Shown: piece by piece, positions 39,869 to 48,745 of the stretch | Layout: every line of letters starts with the position of its first letter | How positions within the stretch are numbered: position 1 is the stretch's first letter | Source: Diaminobutyricimonas aerilata | Lineage (GTDB): Bacteria; Actinomycetota; Actinomycetes; Actinomycetales; Microbacteriaceae | Direction of reading: 5' to 3' | DNA length: 64,000 nucleotides | NCBI RefSeq assembly: GCF_002797715.1 | Contig: NZ_PGFF01000001.1 | Span: forward strand, 496,001-560,000 | Program-made: the position numbers and the translations under genes | Notes under the pieces: generated by a model | Database searches by the model: none | Told to the model about the DNA's origin: nothing | The model's input: the letters and a program-made list of their open reading frames with translations, nothing else

Positions 39869-41722
39869 ATGGTCGTCCAGTCCGCTCGTCTCGGCAGGAT
39901 CGCGGCGGGGGTGGCCGCCACCGCGATGGCCGCCTCCGTCTTCGCCGCACCGGCATCCGCCGCTCCGTCCGCGAACTCGAGTCCGGCATCCGCCGCCGCC
40001 GCGACGTCGAGCCGCTCGACCTCGTACGGGTCGGGCGGTGCCGTCTCGAGCGTCGACCCGCTCGCCAGCCGGATCGGCGTGGAGGTGCTGCGACTCGGCG
40101 GCAACGCCGCCGACGCGGCCGTCGCGACCGCCGCGGCTCTCGGCGTGACCGAGCCGTACAGCGCAGGGATCGGCGGGGGCGGCTACTTCGTCTACTTCGA
40201 CGCGGCGACGGGTGAGGTGAGCACGATCGACGGTCGCGAGACCGCCCCCGCCGGCATCACCCCCGACGCCTTCATCGACCCCGCCACCGGGGCGCCGTAC
40301 CGGTTCACCCCCGAGCTCGTGTCGTCCGGCGTCTCCGTCGGCGTGCCGGGCACCCTCGCCACGTGGGAGGCGGCGACGGAGCGCTTCGGCACCTCGTCAC
40401 TGCGCCTGCTGCTCGCGCCGTCGATCGCCCTCGCCGCGAAGGGCTTCCGCGTCGACGAGACCTTCCGTCAGCAGACGCTCGACAACAAGGCGCGGTTCGC
40501 CGCCTTCCCCGACACGGCGAAGCTCTTCCTGCCGGGCGGTGACGCCCCGAAGGTGGGCTCGACGTTCCGCAACACCGATCTCGCGAAGACCTACGGGCTC
40601 ATCGCGCTGCGGGGCACCGACGAGTTCTACGAGGGCCGCATCGCCGACGAGATCGCGGACGTGGTGCAGAACCCGCGCAAGGACCCGGCGTCGCCGCTGC
40701 CCGCGCCGGCCGGCACGTTGACCGCGGAGGACATCGCCGCGTATGAAGTGCTGCACCAGGCGCCGACGCATGTGGACTACCGCGGGTACGACGTGTACGG
40801 CATGGCTCCCTCGTCGTCGGGCGGCACGACGGTCGGTGAGGCGCTCAACATCCTCGACAACTACCAACTCGGCGGTTTCGACGAGCTCGAGCGCAGCATG
40901 CACCGGATCCTCGAGGCGTCGGCTCGCGCGTTCGCCGACCGGAACGCCTACGTGGGAGACCCCGCTTTCGTCGACGTGCCGACGGAGACCCTCCTCAGCC
41001 AGGAGTTCGCCGACTCGCGAGCCTGCACGATCGACTCCGCGGCGGCGTCGCCCAAGCCGGTCGCGCCGGGAGCGCTCGACGGCTCGGGCTGTGCCACGGC
41101 GCCGTCGGCGGAGCAGCGGGATGACACCGAGAACCTGTCGACGACGCACCTGTCGGTCGTCGACAAGTGGGGCAACGCGGTCGCCTACACGTTGACGATC
41201 GAGCAGACCGGCGGGTCCGGCATGACGGTTCCCGGCCGTGGCTTCCTGCTCAACAACGAGCTCACCGACTTCAGCACGGTCTACGACCCCGCCGATCCGA
41301 ACCGCATCGAGCCGCTAAAGCGCCCGCGTTCGTCGATGTCGCCCACGATCCTCGTCGAAGACGGCGAAGTCCGGCTCGTCGTGGGGTCGCCGGGTGGGTC
41401 GACCATCATCACGACGGTCATCCAGGTGATCACGAACTGGGTCGATTTCGCCATGCCGCTGCCGATGGCCATCGAGATGCCGCGGTCGTCGCAACGGAAT
41501 ACCCCCACCACCATTGCGGAGCCCGCGTACATGGACCAGGTCGCACCACTCCTGGAACCGTTCGGTCACGAGTTCGTGCCGTCCGGCGACGCATTGACGT
41601 CGGCGGCCGAGATCGGAGCGGTGGCCGGTGTCGAGGTCGAACGTTCCGGTCGCCTGGTCGCGGCCGCCGAGCCGGAACGTCGCGGCGGCGGCGCCGGACT
41701 CGTGGTGCGACCCGAACGCTGA
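39869..41722 (+). CDS. ggt: Gamma-glutamyltransferase
   Basis: This 617-residue secreted enzyme cleaves gamma-glutamyl bonds, for example in glutathione. A signal peptide (VVQSARLGRIAAGVAATAMAASVFAAPASAAPS) leads to the large subunit with GGNAADAAVATAAALGVTEPYSAGIGGGGYFVYFDAATG and the donor-site segment IDGRETAPAG. Autocleavage is expected before Thr425 in LSTTHLSVVDKWGNAVAYT, giving the small subunit with GSGMTVPGRGFLLNNELTDF and RPRSSMSPTIL. ATG at 39869 is chosen for the signal peptide; the frame is open to 39749. It is monocistronic and followed by an ABC exporter gene with its own promoter. Confidence 0.93.
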   Translation: MVVQSARLGRIAAGVAATAMAASVFAAPASAAPSANSSPASAAAATSSRSTSYGSGGAVSSVDPLASRIGVEVLRLGGNAADAAVATAAALGVTEPYSAGIGGGGYFVYFDAATGEVSTIDGRETAPAGITPDAFIDPATGAPYRFTPELVSSGVSVGVPGTLATWEAATERFGTSSLRLLLAPSIALAAKGFRVDETFRQQTLDNKARFAAFPDTAKLFLPGGDAPKVGSTFRNTDLAKTYGLIALRGTDEFYEGRIADEIADVVQNPRKDPASPLPAPAGTLTAEDIAAYEVLHQAPTHVDYRGYDVYGMAPSSSGGTTVGEALNILDNYQLGGFDELERSMHRILEASARAFADRNAYVGDPAFVDVPTETLLSQEFADSRACTIDSAAASPKPVAPGALDGSGCATAPSAEQRDDTENLSTTHLSVVDKWGNAVAYTLTIEQTGGSGMTVPGRGFLLNNELTDFSTVYDPADPNRIEPLKRPRSSMSPTILVEDGEVRLVVGSPGGSTIITTVIQVITNWVDFAMPLPMAIEMPRSSQRNTPTTIAEPAYMDQVAPLLEPFGHEFVPSGDALTSAAEIGAVAGVEVERSGRLVAAAEPERRGGGAGLVVRPER

Positions 41723-41863
41723 TCGCGGCGCCACTTTCAGGCGACGGCGCCGGTCGCGGCCGGCGCCACCTCCTGCAACTGGCGCCGAGGCGTACGACCG
41801 CCTCCGTTCGCCCGTCGCGGACGCGGGGCGGACGCACACCCGGCGGGCGCTACTGTTCACGGA

Positions 41864-43732
41864 ATGAGCGGGATGCGCGGACAGGTGGGCCAATACGGCA
41901 AGCCGCGCACCCGCGTCAGCAGCGGCGACACCGCGGCGCAACGCGCGGAGAACGCGTCGGCGCCGCGCATCCCGCACCTGATGCGCCGCATCGGAGAGCT
42001 GTTCCGCCCCCACCGCACCGCGCTCACGATCACGATCGTGTTGGTGCTGATCTCGGCAGGTCTCGGGGTGCTGCCGCCTCTGCTGACGCAGCGGGCGTTC
42101 GACGAGGGGCTGTTCCCGCCCGGCGGGCCGAACGTGCCCGTACTGACCGAGATCGTGCTCATCATGATCGGACTGTGGGTCGTCTCGGCGGGCCTCAATG
42201 TCGGCCAGACGTACCTCACGGCGACCGTGGGCAACAAGGTGATGGGTGCCCTGCGCGTGCGCCTGTTCGAGCACCTGCAGCGCATGGAGCTCGGCTTCTT
42301 CACGCGCACGAAGACGGGCGTCATCCAGTCGCGGCTGCAGAACGACGTCGGCGGGGTCGCCGGCGTGCTCAGCAACACCATCTCGAGCGTCATCGGCAAC
42401 ACGGTCACCGTCATCGCCGCGTTCGTGTCGATGCTCGTGCTCAGCTGGCAGCTCACCCTCGTGGCGATCGTGCTGCTCCCGGTGCTCGTGATCGCGCAGC
42501 GCCGCGTCGGTCAGGTGCGCGCGCGCATCGCGACGAAGACGCAGGAGTCGCTGAGCGAGATGACCGCGATCACGCAGGAGGCGCTGAGCGTGAGCGGCAT
42601 CCTGCTTGCCAAGAGCTTCAACCGGCAGGGCTCCGAGGTGCAGCGCTACGCCGACGAGAATCAGCGGCAGATCCGGCTGCAGGTCAGCCAGCAGATGAGC
42701 GGTCAGTGGTTCTTCGCGATCGTCAACGTCTTCCTCTCGGTGATCCCGGCCATCGTCTACCTGGCCTCGGCGTACCTCATCGCCGGCGGGGTGGATGTGA
42801 CCGCGGGCACGATCGTCGCCTTCACGACGGTGCAGGCGCGGCTCACCTTCCCGCTCATGGGACTCATGCGCGTCGCCCTCGACCTGCAGACCTCCGGCGC
42901 CCTGTTCGCCCGCATCTTCGAGTACCTCGACCTCCGCCCCGCGATCACCGACCGCGCCCGCGCCGGCACCATCGATGCGGATGCGCTGGGTCGGGTCGAG
43001 TTCGACCACGTCACCTTCCGCTACCCCGACGCCCCGGAGGACTCCGCACCGACTCTCGACGATGTGTCGTTCACGGTCGAGCGAGGCCGGTTCGTCGCCT
43101 TCGTGGGACCCTCGGGTGCCGGCAAGACGACCGTCTCGTACCTCATCCCGCGGTTCCACGAGGTGGGCGGCGGTCGGGTGCTGTTCGCCGGCACCGACGT
43201 GCGCGAGCTCGAGCAGGACGAACTCGTGCGGCACATCGGCATCGTCAGCCAGGAGACCTACCTCTTCCACGCGACGATCGCTGAGAACCTCCGGTACGCG
43301 AAGACGGACGCGACGGATGCCGAACTGGAGGCGGCCGCGCGCGCGGCGAACATCCACGACACCATCGCGCGGTTCCCCGACGGCTACGACACGGTGGTCG
43401 GCGAGCGGGGCTACCGCTTGAGTGGCGGCGAGAAGCAGCGGATCGCGATCGCGCGCGTGCTGCTGAAGGATCCGCCGGTGCTGATCCTCGACGAGGCGAC
43501 GAGTGCGCTCGACACGGTGTCGGAACGCATCGTGCAGGGGGCCCTCGACTCCGCGTCGCGCGGACGGACGACGATCGCGATCGCCCACCGGCTGTCGACG
43601 ATCCTCGACGCCGACGAGATCTTCGTCGTCGATCGTGGGCGCATCGTCGAGCGGGGCACCCACGGGGAACTCGTCGCGGCGGGCGGCGTGTACGCGGGTC
43701 TCTACGCCGAGCAGCGCGCCGCCACCGCCTGA
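41864..43732 (+). CDS. ABC exporter, membrane-ATPase fusion
   Basis: This 622-residue half-transporter has about 45 soluble residues, a six-helix domain, and an ATPase with Walker A GPSGAGKTTVSYLIPRF, Q-loop GIVSQETYLFHATIAENLRYA, signature RLSGGEKQRIAIARVLL, Walker B VLILDEATSALDTVSE and H-loop IAIAHRLST. All catalytic residues are intact, so it may work as a homodimer. A -10-like TACTGT at 41851-41856 lies seven bases before the ATG (near-leaderless). Lipid A/multidrug (MsbA-like) exporters share this architecture; the substrate is unknown. Confidence 0.93.
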   Translation: MSGMRGQVGQYGKPRTRVSSGDTAAQRAENASAPRIPHLMRRIGELFRPHRTALTITIVLVLISAGLGVLPPLLTQRAFDEGLFPPGGPNVPVLTEIVLIMIGLWVVSAGLNVGQTYLTATVGNKVMGALRVRLFEHLQRMELGFFTRTKTGVIQSRLQNDVGGVAGVLSNTISSVIGNTVTVIAAFVSMLVLSWQLTLVAIVLLPVLVIAQRRVGQVRARIATKTQESLSEMTAITQEALSVSGILLAKSFNRQGSEVQRYADENQRQIRLQVSQQMSGQWFFAIVNVFLSVIPAIVYLASAYLIAGGVDVTAGTIVAFTTVQARLTFPLMGLMRVALDLQTSGALFARIFEYLDLRPAITDRARAGTIDADALGRVEFDHVTFRYPDAPEDSAPTLDDVSFTVERGRFVAFVGPSGAGKTTVSYLIPRFHEVGGGRVLFAGTDVRELEQDELVRHIGIVSQETYLFHATIAENLRYAKTDATDAELEAAARAANIHDTIARFPDGYDTVVGERGYRLSGGEKQRIAIARVLLKDPPVLILDEATSALDTVSERIVQGALDSASRGRTTIAIAHRLSTILDADEIFVVDRGRIVERGTHGELVAAGGVYAGLYAEQRAATA

Positions 43733-43746
43733 TCGGGGCGGGCCGG

Positions 43747-44550
43747 TCAGCGCCCCAGGCGCTGCCGGCTCGCCTCGTACAGCGCGACCGTTCCGGCGGA
43801 CGGGGCGCTCAACGAGCTCGCGGATCCACCGATCGGGATGCGGGCGATCACGTCGCACCCGTCGGGCCAGGCGCGGCTCATGCCGCGCGTCTCATTGCCG
43901 ACCACGAGCACGGTGCCGGATCGCAGGTCCGCGTCGAACAGGTCGCGGTCGCCGCGTTCGTCGAGCCCGACGACGGTGAGCCTGCTCTCCCGCCGGTCGC
44001 GCCAGGCGAGCACCGCCTCGGCGCTCTCGGCCTGCACGACGGGGATGCCGAAGAGGGAACCGGTCGTCGCCCGCACGCACTGCGGGTCGTAGGGGTCGGC
44101 GGCGTGCCCGGTCGTGACGACGGCGGCCGCGCCGAACGCGTCGGCCGAGCGGATGAGCGTGCCGAGGTTGCCCGGAGACGACGACCGGTCCGCGACGACC
44201 ACGAGGGCATCGTCCGCGAGCTCGAGGTCGTCGAGCGACGGATGCCGCTGTGTGGCGACGAGCAGCACCTCAGGGGCGCCGGCATCCTTCTCACCGAGTT
44301 CACGCATGAGCTCCTCGCTCATCGCGACCCGGTCGGCGTCGCGCGGGGCCCGGTCGAGCACGCCGTTCGCCCATTCCGAGAGGGCGCCGACCCGGTGGAT
44401 GACCGTGTCGATCGGCCAGCCCGCGTCGAGGGCGAGCGAGATGGGGCGCACGCCCTGCACGAGGAACACCCCGGCGCGCGTGCGTTTCGTGCGGTTGCCG
44501 AGGTACGACTCCCACTGCTGGAATCGCGCGTTGCGCGTCGTGATCCGCAC
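43747..44550 (-). CDS. SpoU/TrmH-family RNA 2'-O-methyltransferase
   Basis: This 267-residue SPOUT methyltransferase has an N-terminal substrate-binding part (TTRNARFQQWESYLGNRTKRTRAGVFLVQGVRPISLAL), then motif 1 VVADRSSSPGNLGTLIRSADAFGA, motif 2 VLVVGNETRGMSRAW and motif 3 IARIPIGGSASSLSAPSAGTVALYEASRQR. In motif 3 the usual S-L-N is S-L-S, a substitution of a conserved Asn. It transfers a methyl group from SAM to a ribose of rRNA or tRNA; the target is unclear. The GTG start at 44550 follows GGGGAGGATGCC. Confidence 0.88.
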   Translation of the reverse strand: MRITTRNARFQQWESYLGNRTKRTRAGVFLVQGVRPISLALDAGWPIDTVIHRVGALSEWANGVLDRAPRDADRVAMSEELMRELGEKDAGAPEVLLVATQRHPSLDDLELADDALVVVADRSSSPGNLGTLIRSADAFGAAAVVTTGHAADPYDPQCVRATTGSLFGIPVVQAESAEAVLAWRDRRESRLTVVGLDERGDRDLFDADLRSGTVLVVGNETRGMSRAWPDGCDVIARIPIGGSASSLSAPSAGTVALYEASRQRLGR

Positions 44551-44600
44551 GGCATCCTCCCCGCCCGGAGCGGCATCCGGGACCCTACGACGATAGGGGG

Positions 44601-45314
44601 TCAGCGCGCGTCGAGCTTGTGCAGCAGGTCTTCCATGAGCGCGATCTCGCTCTCCTGCGCCGCGATGATGCCGCGCGCGATGGTGCGCACCGACGGCTGG
44701 TCGCTGCGCGCGAGCACGGCCCGCGCCATCTCGACGCCGCCCGCGTGGTGGTCGATCATGAGCTCGAAGAAGAGGCGGTCGGCGGCCGGGCCGTCGGCGG
44801 CGGTGAGCTCGGCGAGCTGCGCGGGTGCCGCCAGTCCCGGCATCGGAGCGCCCGGCTCGTGGGTCTCGTGTCCGGCGCCGTGCGCGCCCGGTCCATCGGA
44901 TGCGGGACGCGTCATCCAGGTCATCGACGGCTCGGACGGGGCCTGGTCGAGCCCCCACTCGACGAGCAGTCCGTAGAGCTGGCCCGCCTGGCCCGACTGC
45001 GCGGTGATCATGTCGGTCGCGAGCAGGCGCACCGTGGGGTCGTCGGTGCGGTCGCGGACGAGGAGCGCGAGCTCCACCCCCTGCAGGTGGTGCGTCTGCA
45101 TGTCGCGCGCGAATCCCGCCTCCGCGCTCGTGTCCGACGGAGGCCTCGCCGCCGGGGCGCTCGCGCGCCCTGCGACGAAGGCGAGCAGGAGCAGGATCAC
45201 CACGGTCGCGACGGCCGCGACGATCGCGCGCGGACTCACCTCGCGTGCGCCGTCGCTCGTCGCGGCGGCCGGCTCGGGCGTGTCGCCCGACCGGTCAGGC
45301 GACCTTGCCGGCAC
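44601..45314 (-). CDS. DUF305 family membrane-anchored protein
   Basis: This 237-residue protein has one transmembrane segment (about residues 29-50, IVAAVATVVILLLLAFVAGRAS), then an extracytoplasmic DUF305 domain with the repeated helical motif FARDMQTHHLQGVELALLVRDRTDDPTVRLLATDMITAQSGQ and FFELMIDHHAGGVEMARAVLARSDQPSVRTIARGIIAAQESEI. The paired D-x-x-H-H motifs are typical; some members (CopM) bind copper. The segment between the two helical pairs is Met/His-rich (HGAGHETHEPGAPMPG), which also fits metal binding. The GTG start at 45314 overlaps the DUF3105 gene by 20 bases; the start is not certain. Confidence 0.85.
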   Translation of the reverse strand: MPARSPDRSGDTPEPAAATSDGAREVSPRAIVAAVATVVILLLLAFVAGRASAPAARPPSDTSAEAGFARDMQTHHLQGVELALLVRDRTDDPTVRLLATDMITAQSGQAGQLYGLLVEWGLDQAPSEPSMTWMTRPASDGPGAHGAGHETHEPGAPMPGLAAPAQLAELTAADGPAADRLFFELMIDHHAGGVEMARAVLARSDQPSVRTIARGIIAAQESEIALMEDLLHKLDAR

Positions 45315-45951
45315 CGTCGATCGCGCCCGTGCACACGGCGTTCGGTTCCGGCACGTCCTTCGACCGCCAGAACTTGCGGATGAACTGCTCGATCCGCTCG
45401 TCGTCGGTGGCCTCGACGTGGAGCTGCTGCCCCCACGCGGTCAGCACGACCGGCGCCGGGGCGTCCTCGAGCGGCGCGAGGATCGCGTACGTGTCGGGCA
45501 TCGCATCCCGCAGCTGCTGCACGCCCGCGGCGTCGACCTCGGCGGGGTCGTAGCTGATCCACACGGCCCCGTGCTCGAGCGAGTGCACGGCGTTCTCGGC
45601 GGGCACCGGCTGCTCGTAGACGCCGCAGTTGAGCCAGGCGTAGGCGTGATCGCCACCGGCCGGCGGGGTGAGGTCGTACTCGATCGGCTCGTCGGTGTGC
45701 AGATAGCTGCCGATCGTGATCGTGTCGAGGCCCTCGATCTCGATGTCCTCCGGTGCGACCCGCTGGCCGTTGACCACGACCACGGTGATGATCGTGCCGA
45801 CCACCGCGAGTCCCGCCACCGACGCGATCACCGCGGTGAGGAGGCGGTTGCGCTTCTCTCGCGCCTGCTTGCGCTTGAGCTCCTCGACCTTCGCGGCGCG
45901 CGCTGCTTCGCGCGCCTGCTTGACCGTGGGCTTCGTCCTCGCGTCCGGCAT
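45295..45951 (-). CDS. DUF3105 family membrane-anchored protein
   Basis: This 218-residue protein has a basic coiled N-terminus (VKQAREAARAAKVEELKRKQAREKRNR), one transmembrane helix at about residues 37-60, and an extracytoplasmic DUF3105 domain with the conserved GDHAYAWLNCGVYEQPVPAENAVHSLEHGAVWISYDP, containing Cys and several His residues. DUF3105 genes are commonly next to DUF305 genes in actinobacteria, as here (overlap of 20 bases). The function is unknown; a copper-related role at the cell surface is plausible. Confidence 0.87.
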   Translation of the reverse strand: MPDARTKPTVKQAREAARAAKVEELKRKQAREKRNRLLTAVIASVAGLAVVGTIITVVVVNGQRVAPEDIEIEGLDTITIGSYLHTDEPIEYDLTPPAGGDHAYAWLNCGVYEQPVPAENAVHSLEHGAVWISYDPAEVDAAGVQQLRDAMPDTYAILAPLEDAPAPVVLTAWGQQLHVEATDDERIEQFIRKFWRSKDVPEPNAVCTGAIDGAGKVA

Positions 45952-46077
45952 CCGGGATTCCTCTCCTGCGCCCTCGTTCCACAGGGCGGGCGACCCCCTG
46001 AAGGTATACGAAGCGGATGGGCCGATGGTTCAGCGGAGGCGCCGATCGCGCCCGCGTAACGCTCGGGACCGCGCTGT

Positions 46078-46083
46078 TAGCCT
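46078..46083 (+). promoter_or_regulatory. -10 box of cystathionine beta-synthase gene
   Basis: TAGCCT lies exactly six bases before the ATG at 46090, with no ribosome binding site, so the mRNA is predicted leaderless. Confidence 0.5.
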
Positions 46084-46089
46084 CGCTGC

Positions 46090-47454
46090 ATGAAGTACGC
46101 GGAGTCCGTGATCGACCTGGTGGGCGACACCCCGCTGGTGAAGCTCAACCGGGTGGTCGAGGGCTACGCGCCCACCATCCTCGCCAAGCTCGAATACCTG
46201 AACCCCGGCGGATCGTCGAAGGACCGCATCGCCACGCGGATCATCGAGGCGGCCGAACGGGAGGGCAAGCTCAAGCCGGGCGGCACGATCGTGGAACCCA
46301 CGAGCGGCAACACCGGCGTCGGGCTCGCCCTCGTGGCGCAGCAGCGCGGCTACCGCTGCATCTTCGTCGTGCCCGACAAGGTCGGGGAGGACAAGCGCAA
46401 CGTGCTCACCGCGTACGGTGCGGAGGTCGTGGTGACCCCGACCGCGGTCGCGCCGGACAGCGCGGAGTCGTACTACAGCGTGAGCGACCGGCTCGCCCGC
46501 GAGATCCCGGGGGCGTTCAAGCCCGACCAGTACTCGAACCCGAACGGTCCGCGCAGCCACTACGAGACGACGGGTCCCGAGATCTGGCGCGACACCGACG
46601 GGCGCATCACCCACTTCGTCGCCGGCGTCGGCACGGGCGGCACCATCACCGGGGTCGGCCGGTACCTCAAGGAGGTGTCCGACGGCGCGGTGCGCATCAT
46701 CGGTGCCGACCCCGAGGGGTCCGTGTACTCCGGCGGCACCGGTCGCCCGTACCTCGTCGAAGGCGTGGGGGAGGACTTCTGGCCGAGCGCCTACGACCCC
46801 TCCGTCGTCGACGAGGTGATCGCCGCCTCCGACGCGGAGGCGTTCGCCCTCACCCGGCGACTGGCCCGCGAAGAGGGCCTGCTGGTCGGCGGATCGAGCG
46901 GCATGGCCCTCGCATCCGCCCTCAAGGCCGCGGAGAAGCTCACCGCCGACGACGTGCTCGTCGTGCTCTTCCCCGACGGGGGCCGCGGGTACCTCGGCAA
47001 GGTCTTCAACGACGCCTGGATGCGCTCCTACGGGTTCCTCGACGCCGCGGGCGAGCGCACCGTCGGCGACGTGCTGCGCGCGAAGACCGGGCAGCTGCCC
47101 GAGCTCGTGCATGCGCATCCCTCCGACACCGTGCGCGACGTCATCCGGATCATGACCGAGTACGGCGTCTCGCAGCTGCCGGTGCTCTCCGCCGAACCCC
47201 CCGTCGTCATGGGCGAGGTCGTCGGTTCGGTGGATGAGCGCTCGCTCGTCGAGAGCGTCTTCACCGGCGACGCGAAGATGACGGATGCGGTGGGCGCCTT
47301 CGTCGCCCCGCCGTTCGGCCGGATCGGCGTGCATGAATCGCTCGACGCCGCCCGCGCAGCGCTCGGCTCCGCCGACGCCCTGCTCGTCGTCGCCGACGGC
47401 AAACCGGCGGGCGTGCTCACCCGCCACGACCTTCTCTCCTTCGTCTCCGAATAG
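46090..47454 (+). CDS. cbs: Cystathionine beta-synthase
   Basis: This 454-residue PLP enzyme makes cystathionine from serine (or O-acetylserine) and homocysteine in reverse transsulfuration. PLP Lys44 is in LEYLNPGGSSKDRIATRII, the substrate loop is EPTSGNTGVGLALVA, and the phosphate-binding glycines are in VAGVGTGGTITGVGRYL. The end has two CBS domains (about residues 325-454: VGDVLRAKTGQLPELVHAHPSDTVRDVIRIMTEYGVSQLPVL and FGRIGVHESLDAARAALGSADALLVV) as in human and actinobacterial enzymes. The following gene completes the pathway. Confidence 0.93.
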   Translation: MKYAESVIDLVGDTPLVKLNRVVEGYAPTILAKLEYLNPGGSSKDRIATRIIEAAEREGKLKPGGTIVEPTSGNTGVGLALVAQQRGYRCIFVVPDKVGEDKRNVLTAYGAEVVVTPTAVAPDSAESYYSVSDRLAREIPGAFKPDQYSNPNGPRSHYETTGPEIWRDTDGRITHFVAGVGTGGTITGVGRYLKEVSDGAVRIIGADPEGSVYSGGTGRPYLVEGVGEDFWPSAYDPSVVDEVIAASDAEAFALTRRLAREEGLLVGGSSGMALASALKAAEKLTADDVLVVLFPDGGRGYLGKVFNDAWMRSYGFLDAAGERTVGDVLRAKTGQLPELVHAHPSDTVRDVIRIMTEYGVSQLPVLSAEPPVVMGEVVGSVDERSLVESVFTGDAKMTDAVGAFVAPPFGRIGVHESLDAARAALGSADALLVVADGKPAGVLTRHDLLSFVSE

Positions 47455-47467
47455 GACCACCTCCCTC

Positions 47468-48625
47468 ATGACGCACCACCACTTCGACACCCGTGCGTTG
47501 CACGCCGGGCAGGAGTTCGATCCGACGACCGGCGCGATCGTGCCGCCGGTCTACCTGACCTCGACGTTCGTGCAAGACGGCGTCGGCGGGCTGCGCGGCG
47601 GCTACGAGTACGCCCGCGCCGGCAACCCGACGCGCACGTCGCTGCAGGAGCAGCTCGCCGCGCTCGAGGGCGGCTCCCGGGCGCTGAGCTTCGCCTCGGG
47701 ACTCGCGGCGGAGGACGCGCTGCTACGCGCGACGCTCTCGCCCGGCTCGCACATCGTGATGGGCAACGACGTCTACGGCGGTACGCATCGACTCGTGAAC
47801 CGCGTGCACGTGCCGTGGGGCGTCGAGCTCGAGACCGTCGACATGAGCGACGTCGACGCGGTGCGCCGTGTCATCCGGCCCGGCAAGACCGACGTGCTGT
47901 GGATCGAGACGCCGAGCAACCCGCTCATGAAGATCACCGACATCGCGACGCTCGCCGCGATCGGCCACGAGGTCGGGGCGACCGTCGTCGTCGACAACAC
48001 GTTCGCCTCGCCGGCCCTGCAGCAGCCGCTCTCCCTCGGCGCCGACGCGGTGGTGCACTCCACCACGAAGTACCTCGGCGGGCACACCGACGTCGTCGGC
48101 GGCGCCGTGGTCACGAACGACGAGGAGCTCGGCGAGCAGATCGCGTTCCTGCAGTTCGCGGTCGGCGCGATCTCCGGTCCGCTCGACGCGTGGCTCACCA
48201 CCCGCGGCATCAAGACGCTCGGCGTGCGGATGCGACAGCACTCCGCCAACGCGCAGGTCATCGCCGAACGCCTGGCCGCGCATCCGGCGGTGCGCCACGT
48301 GTACTACCCGGGCCTCGTCGACCACCCCGGCCACGAGATCGCGGCCAGGCAGATGAGCGGATTCGGTGGGATGCTCTCCCTCGCGATCGAGGGTGGCGCC
48401 GAGGCGGCACGTCGATTCGTCGAGTCGACCGAGGTGTTCCAGTTGGCCGAGTCGCTCGGCGGCGTCGAGTCGCTCATCGGGTACCCGTCGGAGATGACCC
48501 ACGCGTCGGTGCGCGGCACCGAACTCGAGGTGCCCGCCGACGTGGTGCGGTTGTCGGTCGGCATCGAGCACGTCGACGACCTCGTCGCCGACCTCGAGCA
48601 GGCGTTGGAGCGCCTTCCGCGCTGA
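47468..48625 (+). CDS. metB: Cystathionine gamma-synthase/lyase
   Basis: This 385-residue Cys/Met-metabolism PLP enzyme has Lys201 in VVHSTTKYLGGHTDVVGGAV as the PLP lysine. YEYARAGNPTRTSLQEQLAALEGG near the N-terminus gives the phosphate and active-site Tyr/Arg residues, and VESLIGYPSEMTHASV is the family C-terminal signature. The two activities, gamma-synthase and gamma-lyase, cannot be separated reliably by sequence. Next to cystathionine beta-synthase it may act as the lyase that yields cysteine, or as the synthase. It begins 13 bases after the stop of the preceding gene. Confidence 0.9.
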   Translation: MTHHHFDTRALHAGQEFDPTTGAIVPPVYLTSTFVQDGVGGLRGGYEYARAGNPTRTSLQEQLAALEGGSRALSFASGLAAEDALLRATLSPGSHIVMGNDVYGGTHRLVNRVHVPWGVELETVDMSDVDAVRRVIRPGKTDVLWIETPSNPLMKITDIATLAAIGHEVGATVVVDNTFASPALQQPLSLGADAVVHSTTKYLGGHTDVVGGAVVTNDEELGEQIAFLQFAVGAISGPLDAWLTTRGIKTLGVRMRQHSANAQVIAERLAAHPAVRHVYYPGLVDHPGHEIAARQMSGFGGMLSLAIEGGAEAARRFVESTEVFQLAESLGGVESLIGYPSEMTHASVRGTELEVPADVVRLSVGIEHVDDLVADLEQALERLPR

Positions 48626-48630
48626 CCACG

Positions 48631-48705
48631 GTCGCTGAGCCTGTCGAAGCGCCCGGCCCGGTTCCCTTCGACAGGCTCAGGGAACGGTCGCCGAGCTCGT
48701 CGAAG
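48631..48705. repeat. TGTCGAA/TTCGACA repeats, third location
   Basis: GTCGCTGAGCCTGTCGAAG (48631-48649), its inverted partner CTTCGACAGGCTCAGGGAAC (48666-48685) and a diverged direct half CCGAGCTCGTCGAAG (48691-48705) lie between the cystathionine gene and the ArsR promoter. The -35 box begins five bases later, so the hairpin doubles as a likely terminator. Confidence 0.9.
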
Positions 48706-48709
48706 CGTC

Positions 48710-48739
48710 TTGACATGCAAGCCGTCACTTGCCTATCGT
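48710..48739 (+). promoter_or_regulatory. ArsR/VOC operon promoter and operator
   Basis: TTGACA (48710-48715), an 18-bp spacer and TATCGT (48734-48739), six bases before the ATG, predict a leaderless mRNA. GCAAG (48717-48721) and CTTGC (48728-48732) form a dyad with a 6-bp centre between the two boxes, where the ArsR-type product would block polymerase. Confidence 0.7.
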
Positions 48740-48745
48740 GAACGC

